From Pipra filicauda (lineage: Eukaryota > Chordata > Aves > Passeriformes > Pipridae): DNA of 64,000 bases. The translations under genes and the position numbers were made by a program. The stretch is taken from positions 1,240,001 to 1,304,000 of the forward strand of contig NW_024104313.1 in assembly GCF_003945595.2 (NCBI RefSeq), given 5' to 3'. Of the stretch, positions 37,151 to 49,268 are shown piece after piece; position 1 is the stretch's first letter, and each line of letters opens with the position of its first letter. Under the pieces are notes generated by a model. The model saw nothing but the letters and a program-made list of their open reading frames with translations. It ran no database searches and had not been told where the DNA came from.

Positions 37151-40100
37151 TTTCATCTTGTGATTACACCTGCTGTTCTTATGGATGCCCTGTATTTTTG
37201 GCTTGACACCATCCTACATAATGCATTTCAGTCTTTCTTCTCCATCATCCTACACAAACTCCTGGGCTACAGCAGAGATCTTTCGTATCAGCTATTAAGT
37301 ATATGACTTGGTACTTTTAATTTAATTTCTACTGTTCCAGACTTCAAGGTCATACAGTTTTTTTCCCAAATGACATTGCAGTCCTTCTCTCTTGGCAATT
37401 CTTTTCTATCTTGCATTAGCAGCAATTTAATTAACACATGGCAAACTGCAGCAGGTCATTCAGGTGAAAATGTTGCCATGAGATCCAGTACTTTCCACTG
37501 GATGAACTCTGCTAATCCCTTCAACACAGTCTGTTCTCTGCTTTTAGTCTGCTGTCACTTGCAGCTATCCCCACAAGAAACACGTAGGAAATGTTCTACT
37601 CAAGGACAGAAAGAGTAGGTCTTCTGCATTTTCTTCTTTCAGAAAGTAGTTGTCCTGTACCCCAAAAGGCATGTTAACCCTACTAAATGCACTTCAAGTT
37701 TTATTGCCTTTTCTACTTGTCACAGCGACTTTAGTTACTTCAGCTTCACCATGTTCCACTTCCAGGTACTAGCTTCTCCAGGGTTATGAGGGGAGGAATG
37801 TATATGCCATCCAAAGTTCTTGTATTATCTTCTTTCAAATTTACTTACACCCTGGTTTTGGGCAACTACTGTTTCCAACTAGTGTTAGCTATTTCAACTT
37901 TGTTCCCATGTTCACGATCACCATCTTTATTTAAAACTCGGGTTTGGGCCTTTTCTAGATTATCTTCTGTGTCAACCTTCTCCATTTTGCCCATCAGCCT
38001 TACTTTTCAGTTCTTTTACTCTTCCTATAGATGATAGAAAATATTTTTACTTCTTTACAACTACTTGCCTTTTGAATTTCTATACTTGTACTTCTTGAAC
38101 TCTTAGTCATAAGTTTCTTATGGACTAATTCATCTTTCCCATGCCCTACAGATTCTGTTCTTGTTCCTAATATCCTTTTTTGTGATAGTACTATTTTTTG
38201 TGCTAGCACTATTTTTTGTGCTAGCATTTTTACTGTTAGATATGCAGTCCTTCAGTGTAATTTTTTTAATTTGCAACACAGTTTGAGGGTAGTTTTTGTA
38301 CCCGTGTCAAAAACCTTTCAAACCTATGCCTAGAATACTTGTCATTTTACTTCATTTTATAAAAGCGAATCTTCACCTTTTATTGCTGTTTGAGGTTTTA
38401 ACGCTTCTTCACACCAGTTTTGACTGGTTTCTTAGAGTAGCACTGACATGCAAATGCAATAATCATCAGTTAAATGTAGTTTAATTGAACTGCGCAGCTG
38501 ACCACTTCTGAATAAAGTAAGGAGATAATTCTGATGGTAATTAGAGTTGCCATAGAGCATGCAGGTTTCAGCAGTTAGTCCTTTGCTAGAGAGATTAACA
38601 GGGCAAGTATTTTGGCAAACACTACTATTGTTACTTATTAAAATGATCTAATCCTAAAGTCTGACCTTCTTTGCAAAGCATTGCATGTGTCTGTTCAATT
38701 TTCACACAGCTCCTCTCTTAGTGTGATATTTTTTCTCCTTCTAGGGAAAGCATATTAAAGATACATTAATTCTGGACTTCATGGCCTCGACAGGTCTGGT
38801 GAGCACCTTCAGTGGCCACTGTGAGTGGAGGCAGAGCCCTCTTGGACATGTCTCTGAGATGGTATTGGAGCTGGCAGCCTCGGCATCCTGAGGAGGTTGG
38901 CCCAGAGCCAGGTGGGCCTGTGGGAGCCAAGCAGGTTCTAAGCAGGGGTGCAAGGTGATGGTTTCTGCAGGCAGGGGGATCATATGACTCTACCAGGAAC
39001 ATGGTTTTCAGTAGCGGTGGGGACACCTGGATCAGATCTCCATCAGCAAATGGCTTTGCTGGTCTCAGCACTTTGGAGAGGCTGAGTGCCTCACTGTTAA
39101 CACAGGACACTTTGGGATGGAGAGGGAACTCCATCTCCTCTCTGGGATGCAGCAGCGGTTTTACTGGTGGTTTTTCCTGTTGGGAAGGTACCTGTTGGGG
39201 TACCTTTTAATTTACTTCAAGTCACACAGAGGACTTGAAAATACTGAAAGTCTGTACTTGAAATACAGACTGAGTAATACAAAATTAAAATGACTGACGA
39301 GGAATAATGAAACTGCAAAATCTGAAGACCACACAATTTCTTTTATTGAAAGCAGTACGATACTTCTTCAGCTCCTGCTGCTGTGGTTTGTAAGGGCACA
39401 TGGGGACCTGCACCTGAAGGATGGTGCAGATCCAAGCCGTGGCTTGGTGTAACTGAGTGTATATAGAAACCAGTCCCTAATACGAAACATGAGCACAAAC
39501 TTTCCCCCTCCAGACAGAAAACAGCCACAGAAGGAATGAGAGACTGGGTGAAACTTCAGCCCTGATGAAGTGGATGGAAATTTTGTCTCTGATCATGCGC
39601 TATGGGAGTCTCCCCTACAGACTCGTAAGGAATTTTTCAACTGTATTTTAATGCGTGCCAGGGAAAATTCAGTGCTTGGCTGAATAAGTGTTTGATATTA
39701 CATCCGTTTGCATGTTTTCCACCAAAGCTATACCAGTTCATTTCTTCTTCAAGGATAGAGAAGTCTGAGAAAGCCTCTCTGCTGGGAAGCGACATAAAAA
39801 GCCCTTTTTCTGCCCATTTTTCTGTGTCACATGTCACAAAGTTCATAACGCCGCATGACTGCTTGTGGTTTTTCTTCAAAGGCTCTGTGTCGGTACAGAC
39901 AATCACAGCTGATGAGGACTGCCCCCAGTGTGCACTTTTGTTTTCTAACATAACCTCCTCGGAAAATATGATGTTACAGTATTGGCCAGTCCAGTCAGTC
40001 AGTCTGTCACTCTTGGTTGGCCTCTCCTGTTATAACATGATGAACTGGTTTGGTGGTTTTTTGCTAGTTTTCCGTAAGCTCTCAGAGAGATCAGTCTATG

Positions 40101-42758
40101 AAATGCTGACTTTCTCCTGAGCCTTTGTATCCCATCGGTATGTCCTCTCTGCCGGGCCAATTCATCGCACTTCCCAGGCAGTTCCCAGCAACCTCTGCAG
40201 AGCTGCATCCCTGGTTTATTGGCAGTCTGTTCTCCTGTAGACAGCACTGAATATCTGACTTTCTTACAAACATAAATAGAGTAATTTTGTAAGAATCCTG
40301 TCAGATAAGGAAGATTTATCACCCCTACCTACACCAGAAACATGGTAGCTTTTGTAGTGCCCACAAACATGCAGTTGCCAAAGACTACCCTATTTTCCCA
40401 GTATACATGGTGTTTTTGTCTGGAGGAGATGAATAGTTTCTGAGTGGGGTGGAGATGTCTCCACTGACACAGGGTGTGGCAAAGGGATGATGGGGAGAAG
40501 CGCAGTCACTAATTTTGGTGATTGACTGAAAGGGACATTCCCTGTCCAACATTTGGCAAATAAGTGCAGGGTCAGTTTAATAAATTACAAGGATTTGTTT
40601 TTTAATTAAAAGAAGGAAGGGATATGTTCAGTTTGTAAACACAAATGCAAACACATTTGGTAACTAAGCAGTTTGGCCAGTGTCCTGCTTGTAAAAGCTG
40701 AAGTTTGCTGTTAGGCTTTGAAATAATAGTATATAGCAGCACACTGAGTATTGGTCATTAAGTGATTTCATCTTCTACATTAATGCAGTCTACTCAGTGC
40801 TGAGACTGATGTTTTTAAAAGTCAAATGTGACAAAGGAAAAAGTTAATCCTTTGGAGAAAGAATATTTAGAAAGAATTATTTAGAGCTATATGAATATGC
40901 ATTTAGATCATGTTGGATTGAATATCTCAAAACTCGAGTGCAGCTCTTCCCAAAAATCAGCTCCTAAGAATGTAAAAAATGCTTTTGCTTCTAAAGAAAA
41001 TAAACATTTTCTGTGATTTTATGACCAACAGCTTTTAATATTAAAATTCAAAAATAAAAATCACTTTTAAATAGTTTAAGGCAGTTGATACTGTATGTTT
41101 ACATATGACATTCCTCTTTGTTTTAAACACTGAAAATAGATGAAGTGGTTACTGAGTTTGTTTCTAGAAAATGTCAGCTTCACATTCCTACTAACACATT
41201 GCTAAAGCTTTGGCCAACTCTGTCTAAAACAAACCTGCTACCATGAGATGTAAATCTGAAAGGACACCATCACAGTTTGAGGCTTGAAATTGCTTCACAG
41301 ATACAGAATGAGACCTGAAGAAGACATCCTGCAAGGTACAATCAGAGGAAGAAATCCAGAAATGAGAGAACCAGTCCCCCACCTCCCAGAGACTGATGTC
41401 CTGATCCAGCAGATGTACCCCAAATGAGCCCAAGAGCACATCCACAATTAATTAACCAAGGCGCAATGTGGATCTGATAATGACATGGGTAAGTAGGTCT
41501 GTGTGGTTGCAGAGTCAGTCCCCTCACTTATTACTGAGGGCGCATATGGTAGGAGTGCCTGCAAAGATGAATCCCAGTGACCACCACCTCAGAAGGGGAT
41601 ATTGGTTTCTAGGATGATATGTGGTGTGGAAAATGGGAAAAGCTTTGCACTAGGGAAGAGCTGAGATGTTAAAGTGTAGCAGATCCCTATCCAGCTTCAA
41701 GACAACATCACATGCATTATGGGTTTGAATAAGAAGGGGTATGCTGAAGTGTCACGTTGAAGAAAGGCTTCTGAATTGCTGATATCCTCTTGTAGCCTAA
41801 CGTAGCCTTGCAGCCTGCGTTGACAAGGAAACAACATGAGAAACCACAGAAATGAGAAACACCCTACTTCCAGGGTCAGGAGGGTTGTGACACTTCTTTC
41901 CCCAGTGCCAGTGAAGAAATATTGGGAGTTCTTTATAACCTTGACTGGAGAACCCTTGAGAGGAACCACCTGAAAACATCACCCCTCTGTGTCTTCATCC
42001 ATCAACCACTATGCAACAAACTGCACTTTTATATAACAGAAGTAACTTCCCTCAGTGCAAGGTGATTAAAAAGCTGTAATATACAGGATTTAAGACTTGC
42101 TAATCTAAGAAATATACACAATAAAACAGCAATATAACTGTGTGTGTTGTTTTTTCTTGACACAACACTTTTACATTGACAGTGTACATTTTTAGCTACA
42201 TGTGCGTGGGGCTAGAAGGATGTTTTTGCATCTGATGCAATTAAAAGATTTTCCTTTCTCCATTTTGTGTCTCTAAATGCTTTAAAGGCCATCACTACTC
42301 TTAAACAAAATGAATCTCAATCCTTGCTAACAGTTACTCTACTTACCAAAGGCTTTTATTTAGTATAGTCTAATTTGCATGTTACTGCCACTTCCCTGGT
42401 TTTTTTGGGAGAGGGGGAGGAGATTCAAGTAGTGCTTTAAACCAAGACCACCAAAATGCCTTAATGGATCCAACATAGTGTGCCTATTGTAACTGTCTTA
42501 ATCTCTTAATAATGTGTCTTTTCATTAATGAAGAGTCTGACTTGGTTGTTCCAGCTCAGCCTTTAATGCTGAAGAAGTTTTTGTGGTTTGACATGTGAAG
42601 AGTGGGCACCCAGGGGCAGAAATTCATGTGGTGCAAATTTCCATTGCTCTCTGAAAGCCATTTCTGAGGAAGCCAACTCTGATTCCTGCATATCAGTTCA
42701 CTGCAGCTTTGAACTTCTCCTACCTACTGTAATTCGAGGCTGAATACTGTTGCTTAAT
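37151..42758. other. Spacer, no gene supported
   Basis: T-rich and low in stops on parts of the plus strand at 37091-38034. It also contains an 8-bp perfect hairpin at 39249-39271. No domain is found in the frames of up to 142 codons (39692-40120). Confidence 0.55.
38172..38229. repeat. 18-bp tandem repeat, about three copies
   Basis: Two identical 18-base copies (ACTATTTTTTGTGCTAGC) stand at 38190-38207 and 38208-38225. A diverged third precedes them at 38172-38189 and a partial one follows. On the minus strand the unit reads as a repeated AQKIVL peptide, which is incidental. Confidence 0.92.
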
Positions 42759-42997
42759 ATCATAGAATCACAGAATCATTAAGGTTGGAAAAGACTTCTA
42801 AGATCATGAATCCAACCAACACTGCCAGGTCCATCACTAAACCATGTTCCTAAGCATCACATCTATGTATATTTTGAGCACTTTCAGAGATGGTGAATCC
42901 ACCACCTCCCTAGGCAGCCTGTTCCAATGCCTGACCACCATTCCAGTGAAGAAATTTTTCCTATGAGTGAAGAAGTTTTTCAGTGAAGAAATATTTC
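42759..42997 (-). mobile_element. CR1 LINE 3'-end fragment, minus strand
   Basis: This starts with ATCATAGAATCACAGAATCA at 42759-42778, the reverse complement of the CR1 3' terminal repeats. It then runs through the classic 3' UTR (AAGGTTGGAAAAGACTTCTA at 42781-42800; CCACCACCTCCCTAGGCAGC at 42899-42918; GTGAAGAAATTTTTC near 42946). The element therefore points right to left and is truncated after roughly 210-240 bp. At the truncated border the motif AGTGAAGAA(A/G)T(T/A)TTTC appears three times (42945, 42966, 42982). It is a typical 'solo 3' end' CR1 of the kind that makes up much of bird interspersed repeats. It has no coding capacity. Confidence 0.93.
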
Positions 42998-44369
42998 ATG
43001 GCTACAGAATCCACAGCAAGAGTGTTTCCAGTGCTCATGTCAAGCCAAAACATAAATCATGTTTTAAAAATTTCAGTTTATTTTTCCTGAATGTAGCAAC
43101 TGGATGGTTGGCAATAGCTGGAGACAGTGAGGAGCTGGTTTCTGCTCTCTGTTCTGCTCCTGCATTGCTGCACCAGTGACATAGAGGCCAGGATCCCACT
43201 CTGTGTCTCCTCTCCTGGCTCTTTGCTGACTCTTTGCCAAGTATATAGGAGCACAATTTGAGTATTGTCTGATTTGTGGGGGTGCTTCAGAGCATGTCCA
43301 GACAGTACAGGAATCTACACTCTGCTAGAAAGCAAGAAGTGCTTCTAAACCCTTGGGAATGTTTGGAAAAACCCTATGTCCTGCGTATTAGTAAAATCTC
43401 TCTCCAAAAACAAGTGTAATTTGTTACTCTGAACACAGAGAGCTGAGATTCAAAAGAAAAAAGCCCATGGAAAGGCTCCAGCATTTTCTGATCTAGCAAG
43501 CCTGCGTGCCAGCAAACATGTGCTTCAGCAAGGTAATTGTCCTCACAGGGTCAAAAGCACCAATGCTGTGAACTCCCTCAACTTTCCTGTACAACTTCTG
43601 CCCCCATATTCATGCCTGCAACCTCCTTCCATGGGTGGAGTTGCATGGAGGCAATGCAGTCAGAATTTGGTTGGTGGCATGTGTATCCTTAGAAGGTTAT
43701 GAAGAGAATAAAGTGGGTTTTACTCATTTCCTCTGATTTGAAATTTAATGTATCAGTATTTCTTTCATTTAGTATTCCTTAAATTGGTAAAATGTGGACT
43801 TTCATCAAAAGATTTTCATCCTAGCAATGAAAAAAAATATGTTAAGCAAAGTTCAAATAGTCTTTTATTTTGTGAGAGATCAACTTTACAACTAGCTGGA
43901 TAATGACATCGGAAGAGAGCACAGATCTCTGCCTGCAGCATAGATTTAGCCCTACTCTCACAGGGAACATGGAGGCAGAAAGCTCTTTTGCTGGTGCATT
44001 GTGAACTCCCTCATGCTCCCCAGGTGAGAGCAGCAAGCAGGACATGGGCATTTCTACAGCCAAACAAGCTGAGCATGAACTTGCAACAGGTCAGCTTTCT
44101 GACAACTGATTTAATGGCACTTTCCATCTTGTAGGACAGACTTTGATCCCATCGGGGTAACTCCCTCAAAAGGCTCTGCAGGTGACAATGTGTGACAAAT
44201 GACTGCCCCAGTCCCACAGAAAGGGCAGCATCTACTACCTCATGACTGAGCTTTTTACCATGTACTAGTCAAAAGGCTCTGTCTCATAAGGTTTATCTTC
44301 AAGATGGGGACTGCCTCAGCTGTTATTCCCATTTTTTACTTCCTCAGTTTTGCATTGCTTTACACTCTT

Positions 44370-44545
44370 TGTCCTCTCTACTTTTTCTTTCCTTCTTCTA
44401 TTTGCTCATCATCGTCTGTCTTTTCTTTCTTCTTTTTCATTTTCTTCCTGTTTTCCACTATTTTAAAGGGTTTTCTCCACCTTTCCCTTTCAGTACCTTC
44501 TCTCTCACTTCTTTCTTTGTTGTCTATTCTCTTCCTTCTGTCTTG
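44370..44545. repeat. Pyrimidine-rich low-complexity stretch
   Basis: Dominated by C and T with TTCTTT and TCTTCC words. The plus-strand frames across it (F, L and S rich) are composition artefacts. Confidence 0.75.
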
Positions 44546-47500
44546 TTCTTTCTGTTCATCGATCACATTACAACAGTGGGGAGCAGCTTGCAGAAAAAAG
44601 ACCAGCTGGGTTACATCCTGGTGAGAGCAAATGCTACTGATGACAGGACCCAGAACATGGAGCAGTGATGCCTTGGGACTGTTTTGAACACATCATCCAG
44701 ATAGGGAGGGAGAGGGGGATTTTTCACTGGCCCTGCTCAGTTCACATACGCCTGCGCAGGCGGGACAGTGTTAGATTGCCACGGGCATGAGCACAGCTGG
44801 GAAAGGCAGCAGCAAGAGGACAAGCTTTGCATGCACAATGAAAGGAAAACCTGAGAGGAGTTACAGCTTCGCAATGAAAGGTAACAAGCTGAGGAGAACT
44901 ATATGAGACGAAAACGGAGCTCTCTGCTGCATATGTCACTCCCATCTTGAGGAGGCTTTTGTATATGGGAAGGAAGCAAATGCTGAGCGTGGCCCTCATG
45001 GCCTTCACCTCACAGAGGTGGTGCTGGGGGCCAAGTTAAAGGACAGCATTAAAGGAGTCACCTGACAATGTAAGGCTGTTCTGAATTAGCGACATCAGCA
45101 GCTGTGATGGCTGTGGCTATTTCTGAGCGTCTGCAAGCCATCAGCACTGTGACAGGGCCTGTGCATTGCTGGTGGTACTGGGATCCATTTAGAAACCCCT
45201 GTGCTGACTTTCTTCTTCCTCTCATTAAGATGTGGATGAACCTGTGATATCCCAGGGTGAAAAAGAGGGGCAAACTTATATGTATTTGGTGCTTGATATT
45301 ATGTAACTTGGTGTGGGAAGGTGGCAAGGAGTCCCAGGACTTGGCTCTTGGCCTCCATTGAGCAGGATGAAGCAGCATGGGGAGGCTGCTGGAGGAAGGC
45401 CACGGAAGATGCTGGAGTCCAGGGAGTTTTGGTGTGTGAGTAAGGGAGAGCGTGTGCATATCCAGAGGTCTTCAATGCAATGGCATGCTTAGGCTAATCT
45501 CTCGTTGCTAAGGAGTCCTACACATGTTTGGTGTTGGCTCCAATTACCCTTCCTCAGGTGGCCTCCCCCTTCTCACAGTGAAGTCCATCTGTTTGGCCTC
45601 AAACCCCATGACTTTTGGCTCTGAAGGACATGGCCCATCATGAAAACCCAGAGTGTGCCTTTCACAGCCTGGAGGAGGCTCTGTGTCCAGCACTGCTGAG
45701 TGCCGCCAGCTGTTTCCTGACAGGCGACTCATGCATGAGTCAGAGAGCTTCACCGGCTCTGTCCCGCAGGGCATGCTGCATGGAGAGCAGCTGGCCTGGC
45801 ACGCTGTGGGCAGGGAGAAGTCTCCGGCTCCTGTAAAGTCATTGTTCTTCTGGAAAAAGCTATTAGACTGTTATCTGCTAAAACAGTGGCAGCGAGTGAG
45901 GCTGAGGACAGGTGTGCCTCAGGGTCTGCTTCATGCTGGCTTTCTTCTAGCACATCTCTGTCTGTCTGGTTAAAAGGGAGGTAAAGCCGTATCACATGCT
46001 GCTAAACTGGGTTTAAGCAATGGGAAAAGTTAAATACTTGGCCTTTTGAGCTGAGACTACCTTCTAGTTTCTGAGGAGGGTGCACTAAAATGTTGATCCA
46101 CACAAGCATCCCTTGGCACGCTGGTGACGAGGCACAGTGCAGAGCTGCTTATTCAGCTGGGGGCAGCAGCAAGCTACAGAGATGTCTATCCTTTCTTCCA
46201 CCTTGGTGGAGGGAGCTGGTGCCTGGCACATGCCTGATCTGAACCCAGCTGTTAGCAGGAAGAAAGAGTCGGGTTGGAGTCCCTGGGAAGCTGTGGCCAT
46301 GTGGATTGAGAGTGATCACCTTGGTGCCATCGCCTGCTCAGTTGGGTTTCTCATCTGCATACTGTCCATGCTGGCTTATTTGTGTACACTCCTTGTCCCT
46401 AAGGTGGCCCTCAGGTACCACCATGAGATGTGCAAGAACTGCTTGAAGGATGGTACAGGGCTGGATGAAGTCCTTCCCATGGCTGAAGGGGCCGTAAGGC
46501 TACTCAAGCTGTTGGTTCCTTCAGCCTGGGAAAAAACTCATGGAGATAAATATAGATAAATTCTATACCTATCCTGTCCAAGACTGCAGGATGATGGCTC
46601 AGAACAATGGGACTGATGGCTTTGCAAGCAGGTTGCAGACTGTGCACGCCACTGTGCAGAGCCACAGGCAGCTGGAAGCACTCCTGACCAGGTGCCAGCG
46701 GAGAGGCCAGCCAGGCACCAAGTGGGCAGTTGTGTTACCAGAATGAGAAGCAACACCTTCCAGGGGAATAGCCCAGTGGTGGGGAAAGGCTCTTCTGAGC
46801 TTGCAGATCTGTCATGCGGTTTCTGAAATGAGAAAGTGACTCGCTGCCAGCTTAACCTTGTTGCATGCATGCTCCTCATCCTCTCTGCCAGGCTCTGGAG
46901 ACTTAGGTCTGATGCTGTAGCACAGCCCCAGGGCCACCTCTTGGTTTGCAGGTGCAAAGGGAACAGCAGTACATGACGGTCCTCCTACTGCTGTGTTCAT
47001 GGAGAGGTGGTCACTGTGGGGGTGTCCCAGCTCGGATGTTCTTCAGCATCATGTCAGGCAGGCACTGACAGGCATCTGGGTGGCTTGAGGAGGGCTTCGT
47101 TCCTGTTCCTGGGGCTTCATTCCTGATTGGCATGTTCTTGCCAAAGGTGCTTAGCCAAGATGGTCTACTACCCTGATGGCTTGTCCACCTCAAAAGCCAC
47201 ACCAGCCAGACATGGATGTTGGCCCTTCACTGGGTCTTCAGAAATATGTGTGCTTGAAAGCACATGTGTAGTCATGACATGTTAAGTCTACTCCGAAACA
47301 ACATAGTACAGATTGCAATCCAAGCATTCAGTACTTCAGGAAAGCTAGGTTTAAAGTTTCCTGTGCCACATCAACCAGCCTTGCAGCTTTGATATCATCT
47401 CTCTCTTAGGATCTCTTCACTCCAATCTCCTGTTTCTCCTAGTCCAAGCTTTTTTCTCTCTGGCTTTGCTGCCAGCTCCAGACCTTTTCTCTCTTCTACA

Positions 47501-48336
47501 CCTCAGTCTTCCCCTCATCTCAGCTCTCAGTGTAAGGTTTTTTTCCTACCTATCAGAGTATCTGCTCTCACCTGACCCCCCAACGTACCTTACAGCTACA
47601 CTTACAATATACACCTCTCCCCTTCTTCCCCCGCATCTCCCAAATCTGTCTCATGATTCAAGTAGTCAGTCCTACATTCCCAGTTATTCCTCAGCTCTTT
47701 CTCGCAATCTGTTTCATTCATGTTTTCCCCACTTTTGCATTAAAACCATGGAATTTGTTCCTACTCTTTGCATGCCATTCCCTCCCCATCGTGGATGACC
47801 CCTAAAACTGCATCCTGCTGCTCTAGTCTGGAGCCTCCTCACAGCTGTTAGCACCCAGGAACAGCAGCTGCAGGAACAAGAGGAGCTGCACCTTCTTATC
47901 ACCCTTGAAACAGAGACACCCAGGGAGGACAGGACCCAGTGCTCATAGGCAGCTGTCTCTGAGTGGGGCTTCTCAGCCTCTCAGATAGCCCTGCTTCCCT
48001 CCATTACACAGGATTAACCTCATTAGGTGCCTAAAGTTTGGATGAGATCAACCATCTTCACAGCATGAAAATCTTGGTCAAAAAGTTTAAAGACAGGTAA
48101 ACTGATTAAACTTCAAGAGGGTCTTACAGTGGAGGTCGTCAGGAAAACAAGGTATGTGTGCAGCACAGCTACTGGCTTAGTCAGCAACATGTCACTGTGA
48201 AGACTTACAGGGGGCTACGAGAAAAGTGAAGGCATTCCTCGTTTAATTTATTCCCTTCTGGGGATATGAGCTCAAAGGATGTCACAGCAACTGGTCTGTG
48301 ATTTTAATGATGTATAGTGGCTTTCCAGGCTGTTAC

Positions 48337-48401
48337 CTCTTGTTGACACAGCAAGTTTCTGTGGACATGCCATAGGATGTATAATGTTGCAGTCTTTTTG
48401 G
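48337..48401 (-). other. Speculative 65-nt exon, minus strand
   Basis: On the minus strand a long polypyrimidine stretch ending in AATTCAG stands just before 48401 and a GAG|GTAACA donor stands just after 48337. The 65 nt between them are open in two frames; in the one compatible with the 49161-49268 candidate it would end in phase 0, so the two could be joined with an intron of about 760 bp. No domain is recognisable in either frame. A chance pair of splice-like sites is quite possible. Confidence 0.12.
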
Positions 48402-49160
48402 CTGAATTCACAGACAGCAAATAGAAAGAATTGGGTCATACTATGCCATAGTCTGCCCTCTGGGATAAGGGAGTTTGGTTGGTCAGAAGCTACACAGATG
48501 GCTTTGAAATATTGCAGTAAGAGTTTCATACTCTGAGCACTGTTTCTGGCTTTTTGGATAACTGGAAATACTTGGCTTCATATGTCACCTAAGGTGTAGA
48601 AAGAGCACAGGACATATTGGCTTTTTAGGCAACACTTAGAAACCATTGTTATAACCTTACCCCACCCAAGTAAGTAAAACTACTTTTTTACGTGATTGTA
48701 CGCCATCCCTTTATGCTGCAAAAGGAAGATGCAGGCTATGTGGCAGCTCAGAAATACACTTCCAATTCAGTTTTCTGAAGTTCCTACGGTCCCATTTCCC
48801 GAGAAGCTGTTATGACAAGTAAACAAGTTTACTCCATCACGTGTAGTACTGGCTGAAAATAAACAAAGAGCAAATGCAGCCTGACTTTGGCAGCCTGCTG
48901 CAAGATTAATTGGGCGAGACATACCAGCTCAAGAAATAAATTTTTGTTTGGACAGCTTCACTATGGGTAGGGATGATTTTACTTTGCTCAGCAGAATGAC
49001 CGTCCCCACTTTTTAGAATTGTTATAGAGGTACATCAGAGCTAAAGAGAGATAATGATCTTCATACCTGGCTAGCAGCGTGGTGACAGGGGACAGGGCGA
49101 ATGTACTCAGAGAAGCTGCTATATTAAAATGGACAGGTTTTGGCTTCCAGCAAAACTTAC

Positions 49161-49268
49161 CTTTTCCTAAGGAGATGTTCAGAGAAAGCAGATATTGTGC
49201 TTCCCGTGGTGTATTCTGCACTGTGATGTTAGTTTTCAGAACTGAGTCAGGCCAGTCAAAATCAGGGT
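49161..49268 (-). other. Candidate 108-nt exon (minus strand), possible extracellular segment
   Basis: On the minus strand the segment has a good acceptor (TCTCATCCTTTCTAG just before 49268) and a consensus AAAAG|GTAAGT-like donor just after 49161. It is open throughout in a phase 1-1 frame of 36 codons, the symmetrical phase common in extracellular domain exons. The peptide has about 35 full residues with two N-glycosylation sequons (NIT and NIS) and one Trp. I do not recognise the family. The chance of such a frame with plausible splice sites somewhere in 64 kb is high, and no flanking exon is convincing, so it remains a lead and not a gene. Confidence 0.2.

Larger units (their letters stand above)
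42998..49160. other. Spacer, no gene supported apart from the 48337-48401 candidate
   Basis: The GC content rises at 44990-47250, where frames of 133-140 codons occur on both strands, one (46137-46559) with a hydrophobic stretch near codons 60-85. None is recognisable. A possible ancient repeat word (AGGTGCCTAAAGTT) lies near 48025-48038. Confidence 0.5.

Noticed and set aside
44304..44668. Hydrophobic F/L/S-rich plus-strand frames, as membrane segments
   Set aside because: Pure consequence of the pyrimidine-rich low-complexity DNA.
45058..45459. 133-codon minus-strand frame
   Set aside because: No domain, biased composition (His, Pro, Ser, Leu), overlapping frames on the other strand; consistent with a stop-poor GC-richer stretch.
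46137..46559. 140-codon plus-strand frame with a hydrophobic stretch, as a membrane protein gene
   Set aside because: Only one hydrophobic segment, no recognisable family, no splice context; hydrophobic runs are common in chance frames with T-rich second positions.
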